64,000 nt of DNA from an uncultured Solobacterium sp. Its GTDB lineage: Bacteria > Bacillota_I > Bacilli_A > Erysipelotrichales > Erysipelotrichaceae. The stretch spans positions 26,345 to 90,344 of the forward strand of contig URYK01000006.1 of the NCBI GenBank assembly GCA_900552125.1, read 5' to 3'. The notes beneath the pieces are model-generated. The model was not told the origin of the DNA. It did not search any database and was given only the letters and a program-made list of their open reading frames with translations. Positions 7,698 to 14,490 of the stretch are shown one piece after another (the stretch's first letter is position 1; the number at the start of each line of letters is the position of its first letter). The position numbers and the translations under genes were made by a program.

Positions 7698-8192
7698 ATG
7701 AGTAAAAAGTATAATCACAACCATGCACCTAAATTCTACGTGCGCATAGTTCCTAGAAACGCAGAACCAGTAATTTTCCCGGATAACTTTAAAGTATTCC
7801 CAGGCTCTATCTATGGACGTTTTGAAGAGAACGGAAAGAGCATTTTCTGGGTATGTGACAATTATCATTTCACCCGTGACAAAATGCAAATTCACATTTT
7901 CAATGGCAAATACTGGAAAAATGAAATCATAAACGCAAATCATCCATGCTATAAGTGGGTCGTTGTGTCTTTACAAAAGCTTGGCTACATTCCTAAAGTA
8001 CAAAGAGAAACTATAACTTTCGAGAATTGCCAGCAACTTATGAAGGCAAATGCACGTCATAAAAAGGGAAGTGGTTCACGGATAAATACGAATCAAATTA
8101 ACAATCCTTTGCGTTGGCGTGAAGTAACAGAACTGGGGCATTGGGTTGGAAGACCGGCTTCAGTTGTAGCAAATAGCATAGGCAAAATGTAA
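7698..8192 (+). CDS. Phage protein of unknown function
   Basis: 164 residues, ATG preceded by TTGGAGG. It begins MSKKYNHNHAPKFYVRIVP and has a mixed beta-rich N-terminal half with several Trp and Tyr residues (SIFWVCDNYHFTRD), then a basic C-terminal part (NARHKKGSGSRINTNQINNP and a final WVGRPASVVANSIGKM). No signal peptide or membrane segment. Not recognised. It lies in a run of small co-directional accessory genes of the phage element. Confidence 0.55.
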   Translation: MSKKYNHNHAPKFYVRIVPRNAEPVIFPDNFKVFPGSIYGRFEENGKSIFWVCDNYHFTRDKMQIHIFNGKYWKNEIINANHPCYKWVVVSLQKLGYIPKVQRETITFENCQQLMKANARHKKGSGSRINTNQINNPLRWREVTELGHWVGRPASVVANSIGKM

Positions 8193-8231
8193 AATACAAA
8201 TGGACATTTTAATTAAAGGAGGAAAATAAAA

Positions 8232-8678
8232 ATGAAGAAAAAAATGGAAATTATTATTCTTACAGTAGCATGTATTATTATTGGAATAGGATGTGAATAT
8301 GTAATGATGTCACATCTTACAAACCAGTCTGCAAAGGCAACTGTAAAAGAAATTAAAAAGGTAAACGAAAAAGCCGTAGCAGAGTCACACGACCCAAATA
8401 ATTGGTGGTGTGATTACTGTAATTCAGATATCACAATTGTAGACTGGAATGTTAGTGGTAATGAGATGGCATTTCAGTTATCAGATGGCACGGAACTTTA
8501 TGCCACAAAAGAGAAATCTGTTTATGCTCCGAAGTTTAAGAGTTTCGTAGCCTTTGACGAAATCCAAAATATATCAAAGGCAGACGACGGAACAATTACC
8601 ATCGAAACTACAGACGGAAATTCATATACTGTAAATCCGTCTGTAAAGGCAACTGAGCAGGGAACTCAGGTAAAATAA
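8232..8678 (+). CDS. Membrane-anchored exported protein, unknown function
   Basis: 148 residues, ATG after AAAGGAGG. Residues 5-27 form an uncleaved signal-anchor helix (IIILTVACIIIGIG), followed by an extracytoplasmic part containing a WWCDYCNSD segment with a CxxC pair and then a small beta-rich domain (repeated IT/TIETTDGNSYTV strands). The C-terminus is Thr/Gln-rich. The CxxC could bind metal or form a disulfide. Possibly a superinfection or envelope factor of the element; function unknown. Confidence 0.55.
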   Translation: MKKKMEIIILTVACIIIGIGCEYVMMSHLTNQSAKATVKEIKKVNEKAVAESHDPNNWWCDYCNSDITIVDWNVSGNEMAFQLSDGTELYATKEKSVYAPKFKSFVAFDEIQNISKADDGTITIETTDGNSYTVNPSVKATEQGTQVK

Positions 8679-8694
8679 ATCCCAAACGCAAATC

Positions 8695-8749
8695 ATTCCT
8701 ATGTACTATAGAGCAATATAATATATATTATTGTATAGTGCATAGGAAT
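8695..8749. promoter_or_regulatory. Long inverted repeat before an AGGAGG site
   Basis: Arms 8695-8710 (ATTCCTATGTACTATA) and 8734-8749 match over 15 of 16 bases, the mismatch being a G-U in RNA, with an AT-rich partly paired centre. It ends 6 bases before AGAAAGGAGG. It could be an operator or an mRNA hairpin controlling the next gene; no T-run follows, so it is not a standard terminator. Confidence 0.5.
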
Positions 8750-8776
8750 GTACTAGAAAGGAGGTGGCTGAACTCC

Positions 8777-9040
8777 GTGCAAAAAATCAGCGAATGGTCT
8801 ACCAAACGCAGAATAGAATCATTAAGGCAAATGGATAGAATGTTGTCTGAAATGGAAGTAGGATCTCGTTATACTATTTGGCAATCTTATGGCGGTGGAC
8901 TAAAGGCAAATGCAGAAGAAACAAATGCAAATTGGAAACGAATAGCAGAAGATGATGAACTCTATCAAAACGCAATCTTTTGTTATATGGTGTGCACTCT
9001 GGAAAAGTATACACTTTCCGGTTTTGAAAATGCAAAGTAA
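8777..9040 (+). CDS. Small phage protein, unknown function
   Basis: About 87 residues from a GTG at 8777, chosen because a perfect AGGAGGTG lies 12 bases upstream; the earlier GTG at 8738 falls inside the inverted repeat and has no ribosome site. The product is hydrophilic and helical (ISEWSTKRRIESLRQMDRML), with GSRYTIWQSYGGG in the middle and an ending LEKYTLSGFENAK. Not recognised. Two of the eleven AAGGCAAA words of this region lie inside it. Confidence 0.5.
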   Translation: MQKISEWSTKRRIESLRQMDRMLSEMEVGSRYTIWQSYGGGLKANAEETNANWKRIAEDDELYQNAIFCYMVCTLEKYTLSGFENAK

Positions 9041-9122
9041 TTCTGCAAATTGGGCAAGGGAAGTCTTGCCCTTTCAATTGAAAAACACAAATCTATATGC
9101 TAAAATTGGAGGTGATAAAACT

Positions 9123-9422
9123 ATGGAGGCATATAAGATGAAAGTTGATTATAATAAACTGTTTGAAAAAATAAAGGCAGAAGGAATGACACAAGCTGTT
9201 TTCAAAAAAAATGCAAACATTAATTCTTCAACGTTGAATAAACTGTTACACAATGGAAACGTTACAACGGAGATAATCTGTCGTATCTGTGATTATTTCC
9301 AGTGTTTACCGGAAGAAATCATGGAATGGATTCCGGATGCAGATTACGAAGATAAACAAAAGGCAAAGGCAGAAGTTCAGGCACAGATCGATGAACTTCA
9401 GGAGCAGTTAAAAAAACTGTAG
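9123..9422 (+). CDS. XRE-family helix-turn-helix regulator
   Basis: 99 residues from the ATG at 9123 after GGAGGTGATAAAA; the long upstream extension of the frame is not coding. Residues about 12-65 fit a Cro/CI-type domain: LFEKIKAEGMTQAVFKKNANINSSTLNKLLHNGNVTT with IICRICDYFQCLPEEIMEW. The C-terminus is a charged coiled coil (KAKAEVQAQIDELQEQLKKL). It is a paralogue of the next gene; both carry the MEWIPD tag at the end of the DNA-binding domain. Likely binds DNA as a dimer and may control the neighbouring genes. Confidence 0.75.
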   Translation: MEAYKMKVDYNKLFEKIKAEGMTQAVFKKNANINSSTLNKLLHNGNVTTEIICRICDYFQCLPEEIMEWIPDADYEDKQKAKAEVQAQIDELQEQLKKL

Positions 9423-9436
9423 AAAGGCAAATATGA

Positions 9437-9739
9437 ATGATAGTATATTATAAATTGGATAGCCTTTTAGAAGAAAGGCATATTACAAAGAAAAAACTCG
9501 GAGAAGAAACTGGACTTAGCACAAATATTATTTCTAAAATCTCAAAGAACGAGGGATTTAAAACGGAAACTATAAATCGGTTGTGCGAATTTTTAAAAGT
9601 TCAGCCAGGGGATATTATGGAGTGGATCCCGGATAAAGAGTATACAAAATCATACGAAAAAAAAATGGAAATAAACAATCAAATTCAAGCTTTGCAGGCA
9701 CAGTTAGAACAGCTTGAGAAAGAGAAAGCGAATCTATAA
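9437..9739 (+). CDS. XRE-family helix-turn-helix regulator, paralogue of upstream gene
   Basis: 100 residues, ATG at 9437 after AGAAAGGC. It contains LDSLLEERHITKKKLGEETGLSTNIISKISKNEG, TINRLCEFLKVQPGDIMEWIPDKEY and a Gln/Glu/Leu coiled coil at the C-terminus. It is shifted by one short spacer from the preceding XRE gene, so the pair probably arose by duplication and could form heterodimers through the coiled coils. Target sites are unknown. Confidence 0.75.
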   Translation: MIVYYKLDSLLEERHITKKKLGEETGLSTNIISKISKNEGFKTETINRLCEFLKVQPGDIMEWIPDKEYTKSYEKKMEINNQIQALQAQLEQLEKEKANL

Positions 9740-9765
9740 GGCGAATACAGAAAGGAGTACACACC

Positions 9766-9954
9766 ATGTCAGAAAACAGAATCCAACTCGATCACATGCC
9801 ATATGATCGGGAATTTGAAACTCCAAATGGAAACGAACTCTGCCATGCGACTGGCTATGCAGTTCAGTTCGATGAAGAGAAAACTCCAATTGGATTACCT
9901 TTATTCTGGAATGAATTTGAGGATTCAGAAGGAAATCTATATTACGGGAATTAG
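9766..9954 (+). CDS. Small acidic protein, unknown function
   Basis: 62 residues, ATG after AGAAAGGAG. Acidic, without Cys clusters or membrane segments; it contains MPYDREFETPNGNELCHATGYAV and ends FEDSEGNLYYGN. It looks like one of the small single-domain proteins common in phage early regions. A terminator follows within 20 bases, so it closes the XRE unit. Confidence 0.5.
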   Translation: MSENRIQLDHMPYDREFETPNGNELCHATGYAVQFDEEKTPIGLPLFWNEFEDSEGNLYYGN

Positions 9955-9971
9955 AAATAATTAACCAACAG

Positions 9972-10012
9972 AGCACCCAACAAAGAAAGGCAAATTGTTA
10001 GGTGCTATTTTT
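9972..10012 (+). terminator. Rho-independent terminator
   Basis: AGCACCCAAC (9972-9981) and GTTAGGTGCT (9997-10006) pair with one mismatch, followed by ATTTTTAT. The loop carries one AAGGCAAA word. Confidence 0.75.
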
Positions 10013-10039
10013 ATACCCAAAATTAAAATGCATAGTACA

Positions 10040-10075
10040 AAAGACAGAAGGCAAATAAAACCTCCTGTCTTTTTT
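10040..10075 (+). terminator. Second rho-independent terminator in tandem
   Basis: AGACAG-A-AGG (10042-10051) pairs with CCT-C-CTGTCT (10061-10070), followed by TTTTT. It again carries an AAGGCAAA word, here overlapping the arm and loop. Confidence 0.75.
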
Positions 10076-10111
10076 AGTGTGCATTAATATTTGCTCGGCT
10101 AAATGCACACT
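10076..10111. promoter_or_regulatory. 10-bp perfect inverted repeat
   Basis: AGTGTGCATT (10076-10085) and AATGCACACT (10102-10111) with a 16-base spacer, directly after the tandem terminators and before the next gene group. Could be an operator or a third hairpin. Confidence 0.45.
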
Positions 10112-10147
10112 TACAATACATTCAACACGCAACGCAACTATTACAGT

Positions 10148-10215
10148 AACGGGTTGTACATAAATCTTAACAGATGCCCGTACAAAAGGCAAGTCTGTTC
10201 GTACAAGGCAGACTT
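10148..10215 (+). promoter_or_regulatory. Structured leader before a tiny membrane protein gene
   Basis: ACGGG/CCCGT (outer) and AAGTCTG (10191-10197) / CAGACTT (10209-10215) form hairpins that end a few bases before the GGAGGAG ribosome site, so they could gate translation. Confidence 0.4.
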
Positions 10216-10229
10216 CCGGAGGAGTAAAA

Positions 10230-10370
10230 ATGACAAGGGAAAGAGAAATGGAGATCAGAAGACGAAAAAAGACAGAAGACAGAAAGGCAGAACTCGGTGC
10301 GGGATTCGGTATGTTATGTGCCGAATTGTTCATCTACGGAATGATTTTTCTGAAAATATTCATTCTGTAA
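10230..10370 (+). CDS. Very small membrane protein
   Basis: 46 residues, ATG at 10230 after CCGGAGGAG. A strongly basic head (TREREMEIRRRKKTEDRKAE) is followed by a single hydrophobic segment (GFGMLCAELFIYGMIFLKIF) ending at the stop. The charge pattern predicts a cytoplasmic N-terminus with one membrane pass. Unknown function; small phage membrane proteins of this kind can be holin-like or regulatory. Confidence 0.5.
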   Translation: MTREREMEIRRRKKTEDRKAELGAGFGMLCAELFIYGMIFLKIFIL

Positions 10371-10409
10371 GTTTGCGAATAAGGCAAAGCAAAAAAGGAG
10401 GGTGCTTAA

Positions 10410-10589
10410 ATGAGACGTTGGGAGATAGAACTTCGCATTCTTGCAGATGATTTCTGTGTAGAATATAAAGTTACGGAAAATGCCATTAAAAAGGCAAAAG
10501 AAGTAAAAGTACCAAAGTCACGGAAAGAGCCAACTTTCCGGTATGAATATGGCAGACGGTTGTTAATGCCATATATCCTGACAGTGTAA
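10410..10589 (+). CDS. Small basic protein, unknown function
   Basis: 59 residues, ATG at 10410 after AAAAAAGGAGG. Starts MRRWEIELRILADDFCVEYK and ends RRLLMPYILTV; Lys/Arg-rich in the middle. The excellent ribosome site and tight packing with its neighbours support translation. Not recognised. Confidence 0.5.
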   Translation: MRRWEIELRILADDFCVEYKVTENAIKKAKEVKVPKSRKEPTFRYEYGRRLLMPYILTV

Positions 10590-10620
10590 GATAAAATCAA
10601 AAAGAAAAGAGGTAGATGAA

Positions 10621-10860
10621 ATGAGAAAAGAAAGAGTATTTGACATTGGAAACGCAAAGGCAGAATTGTTTGAGTTTTTCTGTATGACAAGCGAAATTAC
10701 TATCACAGAAGTAGAGGTATTTGATACATTCACACGGTATCATTTTTTAGCAAATGACATTGATCTGATGGATGCTACAAACTTCTGTGAACAGTATATC
10801 AAAAAGCAGCCGGAACGGAAACAGGAAATATCATGGGTTATTGTTCTAATATGTGTATAA
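10621..10860 (+). CDS. Small protein, unknown function
   Basis: 79 residues, ATG after AAGAAAAGAGG. The N-terminus MRKERVFDIGNAKAELFEFF leads into a beta-rich stretch (ITITEVEVFDTFTRYHF) and an acidic helix. It is followed within 10 bases by the toxin-antitoxin promoter. No family recognised. Confidence 0.5.
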   Translation: MRKERVFDIGNAKAELFEFFCMTSEITITEVEVFDTFTRYHFLANDIDLMDATNFCEQYIKKQPERKQEISWVIVLICV

Positions 10861-10865
10861 CTATC

Positions 10866-10895
10866 TTGACAAAAACAACTTATAAGTTGTATAAT
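10866..10895 (+). promoter_or_regulatory. Strong sigma-70 promoter with embedded operator for the toxin-antitoxin pair
   Basis: TTGACA (10866-10871), 18-base spacer, TATAAT (10890-10895), both perfect consensus hexamers. The spacer contains the perfect 16-bp palindrome ACAACTTATAAGTTGT (10875-10890), ideally placed to be bound by the XRE antitoxin and block RNA polymerase. An AAAGGAGG site follows before the toxin start. Confidence 0.8.
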
Positions 10896-10924
10896 CATGT
10901 TGTAAAACAAAGGAGGAAACGCAA

Positions 10925-11263
10925 ATGATACTACATGATTATGAAAGCAGTTCAGGGAGAAATCTTATAACCGATTACATTGATGGGCTGACTGAAGATG
11001 AAACAATTGATGGTTATTCTGTAAGAGAATATATGGAAAACGGAGAGTTTGAAAAGATATTTTACAAAAGATGGAAAAAGAAAATATATGAAGTGTATTT
11101 TTACAAACACAATCGTATATTTTATATAATACCAGATGGAGAAAATATATATTGTATCCACGCTTGCAGAAAACAGAAGAATAAAACGGAAAAGAAAGAC
11201 TCCAAAATAGTAATCAAACGTGCAAAAGAGTTAGAAAATCTATTGGGGAAGAAGTTCGTTTAG
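10925..11263 (+). CDS. HigB/RelE-type toxin (Gp49-like)
   Basis: 112 residues, ATG after AAAGGAGGAAACGCAA. The fold-level pattern is that of phage-derived Gp49/HigB toxins: an N-terminal helical part, KRWKKKIYEVYFYKHNRIFYII strands, then NIYCIHACRKQKNK (the usual hot-spot with basic residues) and a C-terminal helix IVIKRAKELENLLG. RelE-superfamily toxins cleave mRNA on the ribosome. It is followed 15 bases later by an XRE antitoxin, in the toxin-first order typical of higBA. N-terminal region longer than minimal RelE proteins. Confidence 0.75.
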   Translation: MILHDYESSSGRNLITDYIDGLTEDETIDGYSVREYMENGEFEKIFYKRWKKKIYEVYFYKHNRIFYIIPDGENIYCIHACRKQKNKTEKKDSKIVIKRAKELENLLGKKFV

Positions 11264-11278
11264 AAAGGAGAATGCCAT

Positions 11279-11578
11279 ATGCCATTTGTAGAAGTAAATG
11301 TAAAAAGACAAATTGAAGAAAAAAGGCAAAACGATCCAGAGTTTAGAAAGGCATGGGATGATTCCCGTGCTGAGTATAAATTAATTGGTGAAATGATTTC
11401 TTTAAGAAAGAAAGAAAAAATAACACAAAAAGAATTAGCACGGATAACAGGCAATTCACAGCAAGTAATATCACGGATTGAGACAATGCAAAATGTTCCA
11501 ACTTTAAAAGTATTTAACAATATATTAAATGCTTTAGGTTATGAATTGCGCATTGAGAAAAAGAAAGCAAACTTATAG
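11279..11578 (+). CDS. HigA-type antitoxin (XRE domain)
   Basis: 99 residues, ATG at 11279 after AGAAAGGAG. Residues about 38-90 form a helix-turn-helix: LIGEMISLRKKEKITQKELARITGNSQQVISRIETMQNVPTL with LKVFNNILNALGYELRI, a typical HigA/XRE ending. The N-terminal 35 residues probably wrap the toxin. Directly downstream of the toxin and followed by a terminator, so the two form an autoregulated operon through the palindrome in the promoter. Confidence 0.8.
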   Translation: MPFVEVNVKRQIEEKRQNDPEFRKAWDDSRAEYKLIGEMISLRKKEKITQKELARITGNSQQVISRIETMQNVPTLKVFNNILNALGYELRIEKKKANL

Positions 11579-11600
11579 AAAATAATGTAGTATCATATCT

Positions 11601-11635
11601 AATAACACCTTACAAATAAGTAGGGTGTTATTTTT
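11601..11635 (+). terminator. Rho-independent terminator of the toxin-antitoxin operon
   Basis: AATAACACC (11601-11609) and GGTGTTATT (11624-11632) form a perfect 9-bp stem followed by a T-run. Confidence 0.85.
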
Positions 11636-11692
11636 ATGTAAAAAATAAAAGGCAAAACAAATACATTTTAATAGGAAGAAAGAGGTATAAAA

Positions 11693-12097
11693 ATGAGAAG
11701 AGTATATTTAAAAGCGAAAGAAGCAGAAAAGGAAATGCAGGAAGCAAGAGAAAGCAAAGAGTTTACAGGAAAAAATGAAAAGCTGTTGATCGAAAATCTT
11801 GTAAAATCTGCAAAAAACAACTCACGGATTGGAGATAAACTTCTCATGGTCATTGATCCAATGGAAATCCATATTCCTGATTGGCAGAGAAGAATCAAAC
11901 TTGAACGGGCTTATTCAATCGGTAATAATTATAACTCATACAAATGGGATGAGCCGAAAGTTCTGCTTTACAAGGGAATTCTTCTTTGTATTGATGGTCA
12001 GCATAGAATTTACGGAGCTTTTAAGGCAAAGAAAGATGCAGTTGTTGTAGAAGTTATGGAATGCTCGCTTAAGAGAAATAATAGAATTAAAAAATAA
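11693..12097 (+). CDS. DGQHR-motif protein (DndB/ParB-like fold fragment)
   Basis: 134 residues, ATG after AGAAAGAGG. The N-terminal 35 residues are a Lys/Glu helix. Then IGDKLLMVIDPMEIHIPDWQRR resembles the start of ParB/DGQHR domains, and LLCIDGQHRIYGAFKAKKDAVVVEVM carries the diagnostic DGQHR motif (residues about 103-107). DGQHR domains occur in DndB-type and other DNA-modification or phage proteins. The protein is short for the family and ends soon after the motif at a TAA; a second coding-looking frame continues from inside its end, so a frameshift may have cut it. Confidence 0.6.
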   Translation: MRRVYLKAKEAEKEMQEARESKEFTGKNEKLLIENLVKSAKNNSRIGDKLLMVIDPMEIHIPDWQRRIKLERAYSIGNNYNSYKWDEPKVLLYKGILLCIDGQHRIYGAFKAKKDAVVVEVMECSLKRNNRIKK

Positions 12098-12323
12098 AAA
12101 CGAAGAATATGAGCAGTGGTGTAAACAATTAGGAAGAAGATGTTTCGTCCATACAGGCGGAGCAATGTGTATGAGTTGTGGCATTGGATGTTGTGATTAT
12201 ATGTTAACATGTGAAGACTGGGACGCAATTACAAATTACATGCGAAAAAACAAATTGCCACGTACACCGGAAACATATGAAAAAGTAATGGAATTTATGA
12301 AAGACAGAAGATCAAAAAAGTAA
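12051..12323 (+). pseudogene. Cys-rich reading frame without a start codon
   Basis: The frame is open from 12051 (after a TAG) to TAA at 12323 and overlaps the DGQHR gene by about 45 bases. It has no ATG/GTG/TTG before 12165. It encodes REIIELKNKNEEYEQW, then a Cys cluster (CFVHTGGAMCMSCGIGCCDY) and TCEDWDAITNYMRKNKLP, which looks like a genuine small metal-binding phage protein. Either it is reached by a +1 frameshift in the A-rich stretch at 12087-12100, or a base was lost there. Function unknown. Confidence 0.45.
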
Positions 12324-12353
12324 TGAAAACAGTATTTGATTGGAGGAAATAAA

Positions 12354-12539
12354 ATGGAATGTCCAATGTGTAAAAATACAATCGGATTTAATTGTGGTAC
12401 ATGCATTGAATGTGGTTATAACTATTTAAAACATGACTTTGAATTTATAAAAGTGAACGTTGATATTCTTGAAAATATTGTTCCGGAAAATATTTTAGAA
12501 GAATTGTTATATCAGCATCAAAAATATGTATCAAAATGA
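12354..12539 (+). CDS. Small zinc-ribbon protein
   Basis: 61 residues from the ATG at 12354, after TTGGAGGAAAT; the upstream in-frame extension is not needed. It begins MECPMCKNTIGFNCGTCIECGYN with two CxxC pairs, a rubredoxin-like zinc knuckle, followed by an acidic helical tail. Similar zinc-ribbon proteins recur in this region. Function unknown. Confidence 0.6.
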   Translation: MECPMCKNTIGFNCGTCIECGYNYLKHDFEFIKVNVDILENIVPENILEELLYQHQKYVSK

Positions 12540-12570
12540 AAATCGTATTTCAATATAAGAAAGGATAAAT

Positions 12571-13215
12571 ATGAAAACATTCAAAGTAAAAATTACAGAA
12601 GCTTATGAAAATCTTGATGAATCAGATTTATGTCAAATTATTAAAGGTCTAGACAATTCTAAAGAAGTTGACGGAATCATTATTCAACTTCCCATTCCGG
12701 ATAAATACAACATAAAAATATTACAACAGTTTATTAGTCCAGAAAAAGATGTTGACGGATTTAGAAAAGATTCACTTTATAATCCATGTACACCACAGGG
12801 AATTGTTGACTGGCTTGAAGTTAATGACATTGATCTAAGAGGTAAATTAGTAACTGTATTAGGAAGAAGCGAGATAGTAGGAAAACCACTTGTAAATATG
12901 CTTATTGATAAAGGCGCAACAGTTATTAGTTGCAATAGCAAGACACAAAAATATCACATGGAGAATTTTATGAAAATGTCAGACATTGTTATTTCTGCAA
13001 TTGGCAAGCCTAAGAAGTTTGATTCATCTTATTTCGGCATCGATACTATTATCATAGATGTTGGTATAAACAGAGATGAAAACGGAAAGTTATGTGGAGA
13101 TATTGATCAAAAAGATGTTGAAGCTTATTTTGGTAATTGTTGTTATGTAACACCTGTGCCTGGAGGGGTGGGATTGCTTACAAGAGTCACGTTGTTAAAA
13201 AACGTAATGAAATAA
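12571..13215 (+). CDS. folD: Shortened FolD: methylenetetrahydrofolate dehydrogenase/cyclohydrolase
   Basis: 214 residues. ATG after AGAAAGGAT. From residue about 30 the sequence follows bacterial FolD closely: VDGIIIQLPIP, PEKDVDGF, PCTPQGIVDWL, the NADP-binding GRSEIVGKPLV, AIGKPKKF, IIIDVGIN and YVTPVPGGVGLLTRVTL. Normal FolD is about 280 residues; the first roughly 55-60 residues are absent, including the YVxxK segment with the lysine required for cyclohydrolase chemistry. Dehydrogenase parts are intact. It may be a truncated relic or a phage form that works on folate differently. In this phage block it would feed one-carbon units to nucleotide synthesis. Confidence 0.8.
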   Translation: MKTFKVKITEAYENLDESDLCQIIKGLDNSKEVDGIIIQLPIPDKYNIKILQQFISPEKDVDGFRKDSLYNPCTPQGIVDWLEVNDIDLRGKLVTVLGRSEIVGKPLVNMLIDKGATVISCNSKTQKYHMENFMKMSDIVISAIGKPKKFDSSYFGIDTIIIDVGINRDENGKLCGDIDQKDVEAYFGNCCYVTPVPGGVGLLTRVTLLKNVMK

Positions 13216-13231
13216 TCAAGGAGTAGAGAAT

Positions 13232-13630
13232 ATGACGATAGAAGGAATTATTAAAGATTTTAATATAGACACGTATATTTTTATTCCGAAAAGCCATCTC
13301 GATTACTTTATTAAGAAAGCCAAATATATCGATGTATATGAGTATTGGTATGATATTTTTAATCCAGAAAATAACATATGGATAGATATCGAAGGAATGG
13401 GATATGGATGTATGTGGTCAAATACAAAACTACGTGAATATTCAAAAATTCTTCAAAAACGAGCTATTAAAAAGTTTGCGCTAACTCTTATAAGTGATTT
13501 AAAACCGGAAAATGAAATTCTTTATTATCAACAGGATGGTGATAATTGTTACGGTTTTATAAATAAGGATGGTACTTGTTATACAAGAATACGAATTAGT
13601 GACAAAGAATTAGATAGAAAGGTTTGGTAA
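13232..13630 (+). CDS. Phage protein of unknown function
   Basis: 132 residues, ATG after AAGGAGTAG, 16 bases after folD. Rich in Tyr, Asp and Ile, with EYWYDIFNPENNIWIDIEG and a C-terminal YYQQDGDNCYGFINKDGTCY that looks like a small beta domain. No catalytic motif seen. Part of a run of tightly spaced small genes through 15.3 kb. Confidence 0.5.
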   Translation: MTIEGIIKDFNIDTYIFIPKSHLDYFIKKAKYIDVYEYWYDIFNPENNIWIDIEGMGYGCMWSNTKLREYSKILQKRAIKKFALTLISDLKPENEILYYQQDGDNCYGFINKDGTCYTRIRISDKELDRKVW

Positions 13631-13634
13631 TGAT

Positions 13635-13820
13635 ATGTGTAACTACTGTGAAGAAAATTCTCCTGAATGCTGCATTTACATTGATCCATTATCTAATGAT
13701 TATTACTTAGACATCGAAACTTCAGAATGGGATGAGTATGATGATGGATTTGTACATCATATAGAATATATTAACTATTGCCCGTGGTGTGGTAGAAAAT
13801 TAAATGAAAGAAAGGATTAA
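13635..13820 (+). CDS. Small zinc-ribbon protein
   Basis: 61 residues, four bases after the previous stop. Two Cys clusters, CNYCEENSPECC near the N-terminus and CPWCGRKL near the C-terminus, flank an acidic YIDPLSNDYYLDIETSEW strand region. This CxxC...CPxCG layout is common in small phage zinc proteins. It ends in NERKD, overlapping a possible start of the next frame. Confidence 0.55.
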   Translation: MCNYCEENSPECCIYIDPLSNDYYLDIETSEWDEYDDGFVHHIEYINYCPWCGRKLNERKD

Positions 13821-13827
13821 TAGAAGA

Positions 13828-14025
13828 ATGAAATTATATGTCATAAGCGCAGATACATACAACGGTTCATGGGGTTCTCGGATTAGTATGTTTGGTGTAT
13901 TTGACGAAGAACATGTATACGATGCACTAGAAGAATTGGAAAAAGAATACGATTACTATTTTGAAGTAAATGAAATAAGTCTAAATGAGTGCAACGAAAC
14001 GTATCTTGGTGGATATTTTGAGTAG
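13828..14025 (+). CDS. Small phage protein, unknown function
   Basis: 65 residues from the ATG at 13828 (MKLYVISADTYNGSWG), preferred because GAAAGGATTAATAG precedes it; an ATG at 13804 overlaps the upstream gene. Contains VFDEEHVYDALEELEKEYDYYFEVNEI, an acidic helix, and ends GGYFE. Resembles small phage proteins of unknown role; no metal site. Confidence 0.5.
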   Translation: MKLYVISADTYNGSWGSRISMFGVFDEEHVYDALEELEKEYDYYFEVNEISLNECNETYLGGYFE

Positions 14026-14054
14026 ATGAAACTGCGCTTTCGAAGGAGAGATAA

Positions 14055-14477
14055 ATGAGAAAGAAATTAATTAGTATGTTAACTGTTATCACATGTTTGG
14101 TAGCATTATTCACTGGTTGTGGTAATAAAAGCGAAGATATGAGCAATGAAATATTACAATTGCAAAATCAGATTGATGACTTAAATCATCAAAAAGATAA
14201 ACTTGAAACAGAAGTTGTTGACAAAAAGATTGAGAATGGCACTGCCGTATATGTAGTCACAATTAATGTGGCTCAGTCACATCCGTTTTGGGACATTGGC
14301 TCGAATATTAAAGATAATATGAATGATGTGGATATTGATATTCCTGTTAGTAAAGAGTTTTATGATTCTGTAAATGTAGGAACTGTACTTGATGACTCAT
14401 TCAGAATGGGATCGTTTATTATGAGTGGTTCATATGGATCATGGGATATTACTGTTTCTGATAAAAAAGTTGAGTAA
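14055..14477 (+). CDS. Phage-encoded lipoprotein with coiled coil
   Basis: 140 residues, ATG after CGAAGGAGAG. A type II signal peptide ends in the lipobox LFTGC (Cys22), so the protein is probably lipid-anchored outside the membrane. Residues about 30-55 are a coiled coil (NEILQLQNQIDDLNHQKDKLETEV), followed by a domain of about 80 residues rich in beta strands. Membrane-anchored phage lipoproteins can act in superinfection exclusion or lysogenic conversion; which applies here is unknown. Confidence 0.65.
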   Translation: MRKKLISMLTVITCLVALFTGCGNKSEDMSNEILQLQNQIDDLNHQKDKLETEVVDKKIENGTAVYVVTINVAQSHPFWDIGSNIKDNMNDVDIDIPVSKEFYDSVNVGTVLDDSFRMGSFIMSGSYGSWDITVSDKKVE

Positions 14478-14490
14478 GGAGAATAAACAT

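Noticed and set aside
10103-10450. A 115-codon plus-strand frame
   Set aside because: It overlaps the terminator/leader region and two small genes with much better ribosome sites in other frames (10230 and 10410).
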